NCBI GenBank assembly: GCA_964513445.1
Contig: CAZEMM010000046.1
Coordinates: 1 to 15,447, forward strand
Origin: Butyricicoccus_A sp964513445
Lineage (GTDB): Bacteria; Bacillota; Clostridia; Oscillospirales; Butyricicoccaceae
Length of the DNA stretch: 15,447 bases
Direction of reading: 5' to 3'
Within the stretch, counting starts at the first letter, position 1, and every line of letters begins with the position of its first letter. The notes beneath the pieces were generated by a model that had not been told where the DNA came from, did no database searches, and saw nothing but the letters and a program-made list of their open reading frames with translations. The position numbers and the translations under genes were made by a program. This document shows, piece by piece, positions 13,620 to 15,447 of the stretch.

Positions 13620-13640
13620 AAGGAGGGTGTTTGAGCTTTG
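13620..13640 (+). promoter_or_regulatory. Ribosome binding site and TTG start of the mgsA homologue
   Basis: AAGGAGGG (13620-13627) lies 11 nt ahead of TTG at 13638. No ATG or GTG in frame sits nearby, and the N-terminus MNIALIAHD that results is the normal MgsA start, so the rare TTG is well supported. The wide spacing and TTG suggest modest translation. The 81 nt between minD and this gene hold no convincing promoter. Confidence 0.75.
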
Positions 13641-14048
13641 AATATTGCTTTAATTGCGCATGATAAGAAAAAAGAGCTGATGGTGCAGTTTTGCATGGCA
13701 TACTGCGGTATTTTGACAAAGCATAATCTGTGTGCAACCGGAACGACAGGCAAGCTGGTGGCGGACGCGACAGGCTTGACCATAGAAAAGTATCTGGCCG
13801 GCATGCAGGGAGGCGAGCAGCAGATCAGCGCGCGCGTTTCGTATAATGAGATTGATATGGTGTTGTTTTTCCGCGACCCGAATTCCAACAGCGAATATGA
13901 GCCTGATCTGCATTCGCTGGTGCGGCTGTGCGATATGCACAACATCCCGATTGCGACCAATGTGGCGACGGCAGAGATGCTGATCCTCGGTCTGGATCGC
14001 GGCGATTTGGATTGGCGTGATATCGTCAACCCGAAATCCAAGCGATAA
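13638..14048 (+). CDS. mgsA: Methylglyoxal synthase homologue with substituted active-site residues
   Basis: A 136-residue cytoplasmic protein of the MgsA family, which turns dihydroxyacetone phosphate into methylglyoxal and phosphate. IALIAHDKKK (3-12), ATGTTGKL (33-40), FFRDP (77-81), EPD (88-90) and IPIATNVATAEML (103-115) match the family, and the protein aligns to E. coli MgsA (from memory) with a constant offset of 11 residues through the active site. His8, Asp80 and Asp90 correspond to His19, Asp91 and Asp101. However, catalytic Asp71 is Glu60 (GGEQQ for GGDQQ) and His98 is Tyr87 (EYEPD for PHDPD). Activity may therefore be altered or lost. It follows minD by 81 nt, as it often follows the min genes in Clostridia, and is closed by the terminator at 14070-14098. 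Confidence 0.88.
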   Translation: MNIALIAHDKKKELMVQFCMAYCGILTKHNLCATGTTGKLVADATGLTIEKYLAGMQGGEQQISARVSYNEIDMVLFFRDPNSNSEYEPDLHSLVRLCDMHNIPIATNVATAEMLILGLDRGDLDWRDIVNPKSKR

Positions 14049-14069
14049 ACTTTGATTTCGAAACGAGAT

Positions 14070-14098
14070 AGGCGGTTTTTGTAAAACCGCCTGTTTTT
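14070..14098 (+). terminator. Rho-independent terminator after mgsA
   Basis: AGGCGGTTTT (14070-14079) pairs perfectly with AAAACCGCCT (14083-14092) around a TGT loop, followed by GTTTTT (14093-14098). It lies 22 nt after the mgsA stop and 30 nt before the hisS ATG. Confidence 0.9.
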
Positions 14099-14127
14099 CG
14101 TGAATTGACTACGAAAGGATTCAATTT

Positions 14128-15393
14128 ATGGCAGAATTGATAAAGGCCCCGAAGGGCACAAAGGACATCGTGCCATCCGAGGTGTATAAATGGCATTATG
14201 TAGAGGGCGTGCTGCGCACGATTGCAATGCAGTATGGCTTTGAGGAGATCCGTTTTCCGAATTTCGAGCACACGGAGCTGTTTAATCGCGGCATCGGTGA
14301 TACGACCGACGTCGTGCAGAAGGAAATGTATACGTTTACCGATAAGGGCGGCCGTTCGGTCACGCTGCGTCCGGAGGGCACCGCATCTACCGTGCGCGCC
14401 TATCTGGAAAACTCGCTGTATGCGAAGGGCCTGCCGTTTAAGGGCTATTATATTGTCCCGAATTACCGCTATGAAAACGTGCAGAAGGGCCGCCTGCGCG
14501 AGCACCATCAGTTTGGCGTAGAGGTATTCGGCGCGCCGACCCCGGCGACGGATGCGGAGATCATCTCGCTGGCAGATACCGCGCTCAAGCGGTTGGGCAT
14601 CCATGAGGTCAAGGCGCACATCAATTCCATCGGCTGTCCCAATTGCCGCCCGACGTATTATTCCGCGCTGAAGGCCTATCTGGAGGCGCGCAAGGGCGAG
14701 CTGTGCGAGGATTGTCTCGACCGTCTGGACCGCAACCCGATGCGTATTCTCGACTGTAAAAACGCGTCATGCAAAAAGGTCGCGGCGGACGCGCCGATCG
14801 CGCTGGATTATCTGTGCGACGACTGCCGCGGGCACTTTGAAAAGGTCAAGCAGTATTTGGATGATATGGGCATCAAATATGAGATTGACACCAATATTGT
14901 CCGCGGACTGGATTATTACACCAAGACGGTATTTGAATTTGTATCCAATAATATCGGCGCGCAGGGCACGATCTGCGGCGGCGGCCGGTATGACGGACTG
15001 ATCTCCCAGCTGGGCGGTCAGCAGACGCCGGGCATGGGCTTTGGCTGCGGCCTGGAGCGTTTGATTATGGTGATGGAAGCGGTGGGCGCGCCGTTCCCGC
15101 AGCCGCCGACACCGGATATCTACCTCGCGCCGTTGGGCGACGCGGCAGACCGGCCGGTATCCAAGCTGGTATATGACCTGCGTCAGCTGGGCGTTGCGGC
15201 GGAGCGTGATTTGGTCGGCCGCGGCCTGCGCGCCCAGATGAAGCATGCCGACCGCATTGGCGCGCGGTTTTCCGCGGTCATCGGTGACGGCGAGCTGGAA
15301 TCCGGCGTTGTCCGCGTGAAAAATATGGAGAGCGGCGAGACGACGGAGGTCGCATGCAATGCGGACGCAATCGCCGCAGTGATTATGGCATAA
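14128..15393 (+). CDS. hisS: Histidyl-tRNA synthetase with cysteine-rich insertion
   Basis: A 421-residue class II aminoacyl-tRNA synthetase charging tRNA-His; the length is normal. Seen: N-terminal APKGTKDIVPSE (7-18), TLRPEGTASTVRAY (79-92), motif 2 region YRYENVQKGRLREHHQFGVE (113-132), the His-specific RGLDYYTKTVFEF (259-271), GGGRYDGL (284-291), motif 3 GMGFGCGLERL (302-312), and an anticodon-binding domain (about 328-421). Between motif 2 and the RGLDYY block lie four cysteine pairs: C170/C173, C193/C196, C210/C215 and C230/C233, which look like metal-binding pairs and occur in other clostridial HisRS as far as I recall. AAAGGA (14114-14119) lies 8 nt before the ATG. No clear promoter is seen between the mgsA terminator and this gene, and the leader is too short for a T-box. 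Confidence 0.97.
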   Translation: MAELIKAPKGTKDIVPSEVYKWHYVEGVLRTIAMQYGFEEIRFPNFEHTELFNRGIGDTTDVVQKEMYTFTDKGGRSVTLRPEGTASTVRAYLENSLYAKGLPFKGYYIVPNYRYENVQKGRLREHHQFGVEVFGAPTPATDAEIISLADTALKRLGIHEVKAHINSIGCPNCRPTYYSALKAYLEARKGELCEDCLDRLDRNPMRILDCKNASCKKVAADAPIALDYLCDDCRGHFEKVKQYLDDMGIKYEIDTNIVRGLDYYTKTVFEFVSNNIGAQGTICGGGRYDGLISQLGGQQTPGMGFGCGLERLIMVMEAVGAPFPQPPTPDIYLAPLGDAADRPVSKLVYDLRQLGVAAERDLVGRGLRAQMKHADRIGARFSAVIGDGELESGVVRVKNMESGETTEVACNADAIAAVIMA

Positions 15394-15447
15394 TAAAGAC
15401 TAACTATTAAAAGTCAAGCGATAAACTCAAAAAATGTTGTGAATAGA

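Noticed and set aside
13557..13637. Possible separate promoter or frameshifted minD remainder between minD and mgsA
   Set aside because: No -35/-10 pair with suitable spacing was found, and the three frames give no amphipathic helix resembling a MinD C-terminus.
14039..15427. The 13-mer CAAGCGATAAACT occurs at 14039-14051 and 15415-15427, both at or after stop codons
   Set aside because: About one or two repeated 13-mers are expected by chance in 15 kb, and no wider similarity surrounds the copies.
15394..15447. AT-rich DNA after hisS as a promoter or terminator
   Set aside because: No stem with a T-run and no convincing -35/-10 pair in the 54 nt available; the following gene lies outside the window.

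Overview
The window reads as a chromosomal stretch from a GC-rich, endospore-forming Clostridia-type Firmicute, most likely of the Oscillospiraceae/Butyricicoccaceae kind. The basis is a minimal spoVAC-spoVAD-spoVAE sporulation operon, strong GGAGG ribosome binding sites, TTG and GTG starts, a ZapA/U32 pair, and the clostridial series maf-mreC-mreD-mrdA-minD-mgsA. The genus is inference. I saw no tRNA, rRNA, CRISPR array, insertion sequence, phage gene or toxin-antitoxin pair. The coding density and base composition look like ordinary core chromosome.

Layout. 1-229: end of an upstream transcription unit (a strong hairpin at 36-74) and the spoVA leader with a sigma-G-like promoter candidate. 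230-2064 (+): spoVAC, spoVAD and spoVAE, which move dipicolinic acid into and out of the spore core. 2076-2124: a hairpin serving both converging units. 2141-4818 (-): proB-proA (first two steps of proline synthesis) followed by a CYTH/triphosphate-tunnel protein. 4819-5090: divergent promoter region with back-to-back sigma-A promoters and a perfect palindrome between them. 5091-12670 (+): a tightly packed run of zapA (with a long coiled-coil extension), a U32 family protein, dut, maf, mreC, mreD and mrdA (PBP2), mostly overlapping or nearly touching, so probably one operon or coupled sub-operons joining division, nucleotide-pool cleaning and lateral wall synthesis. 12671-14098 (+): a new promoter, a MinD-like ATPase and a methylglyoxal-synthase homologue ending in a clear terminator. 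14128-15393 (+): hisS.

Most genes are recognisable housekeeping or sporulation genes. I do not see a complete undescribed system. The points most worth a second look are: the MgsA homologue aligns without gaps to E. coli MgsA but has Glu for the catalytic Asp71 and Tyr for His98; the MinD-like protein stops just where the membrane-targeting helix should begin and has no minC or minE beside it; MreC, MreD and PBP2 all end in acidic tails, that of MreC being 54 residues with 29 Asp/Glu and partly encoded by a 12-bp tandem repeat; and the palindrome lies between the proB and zapA promoters.
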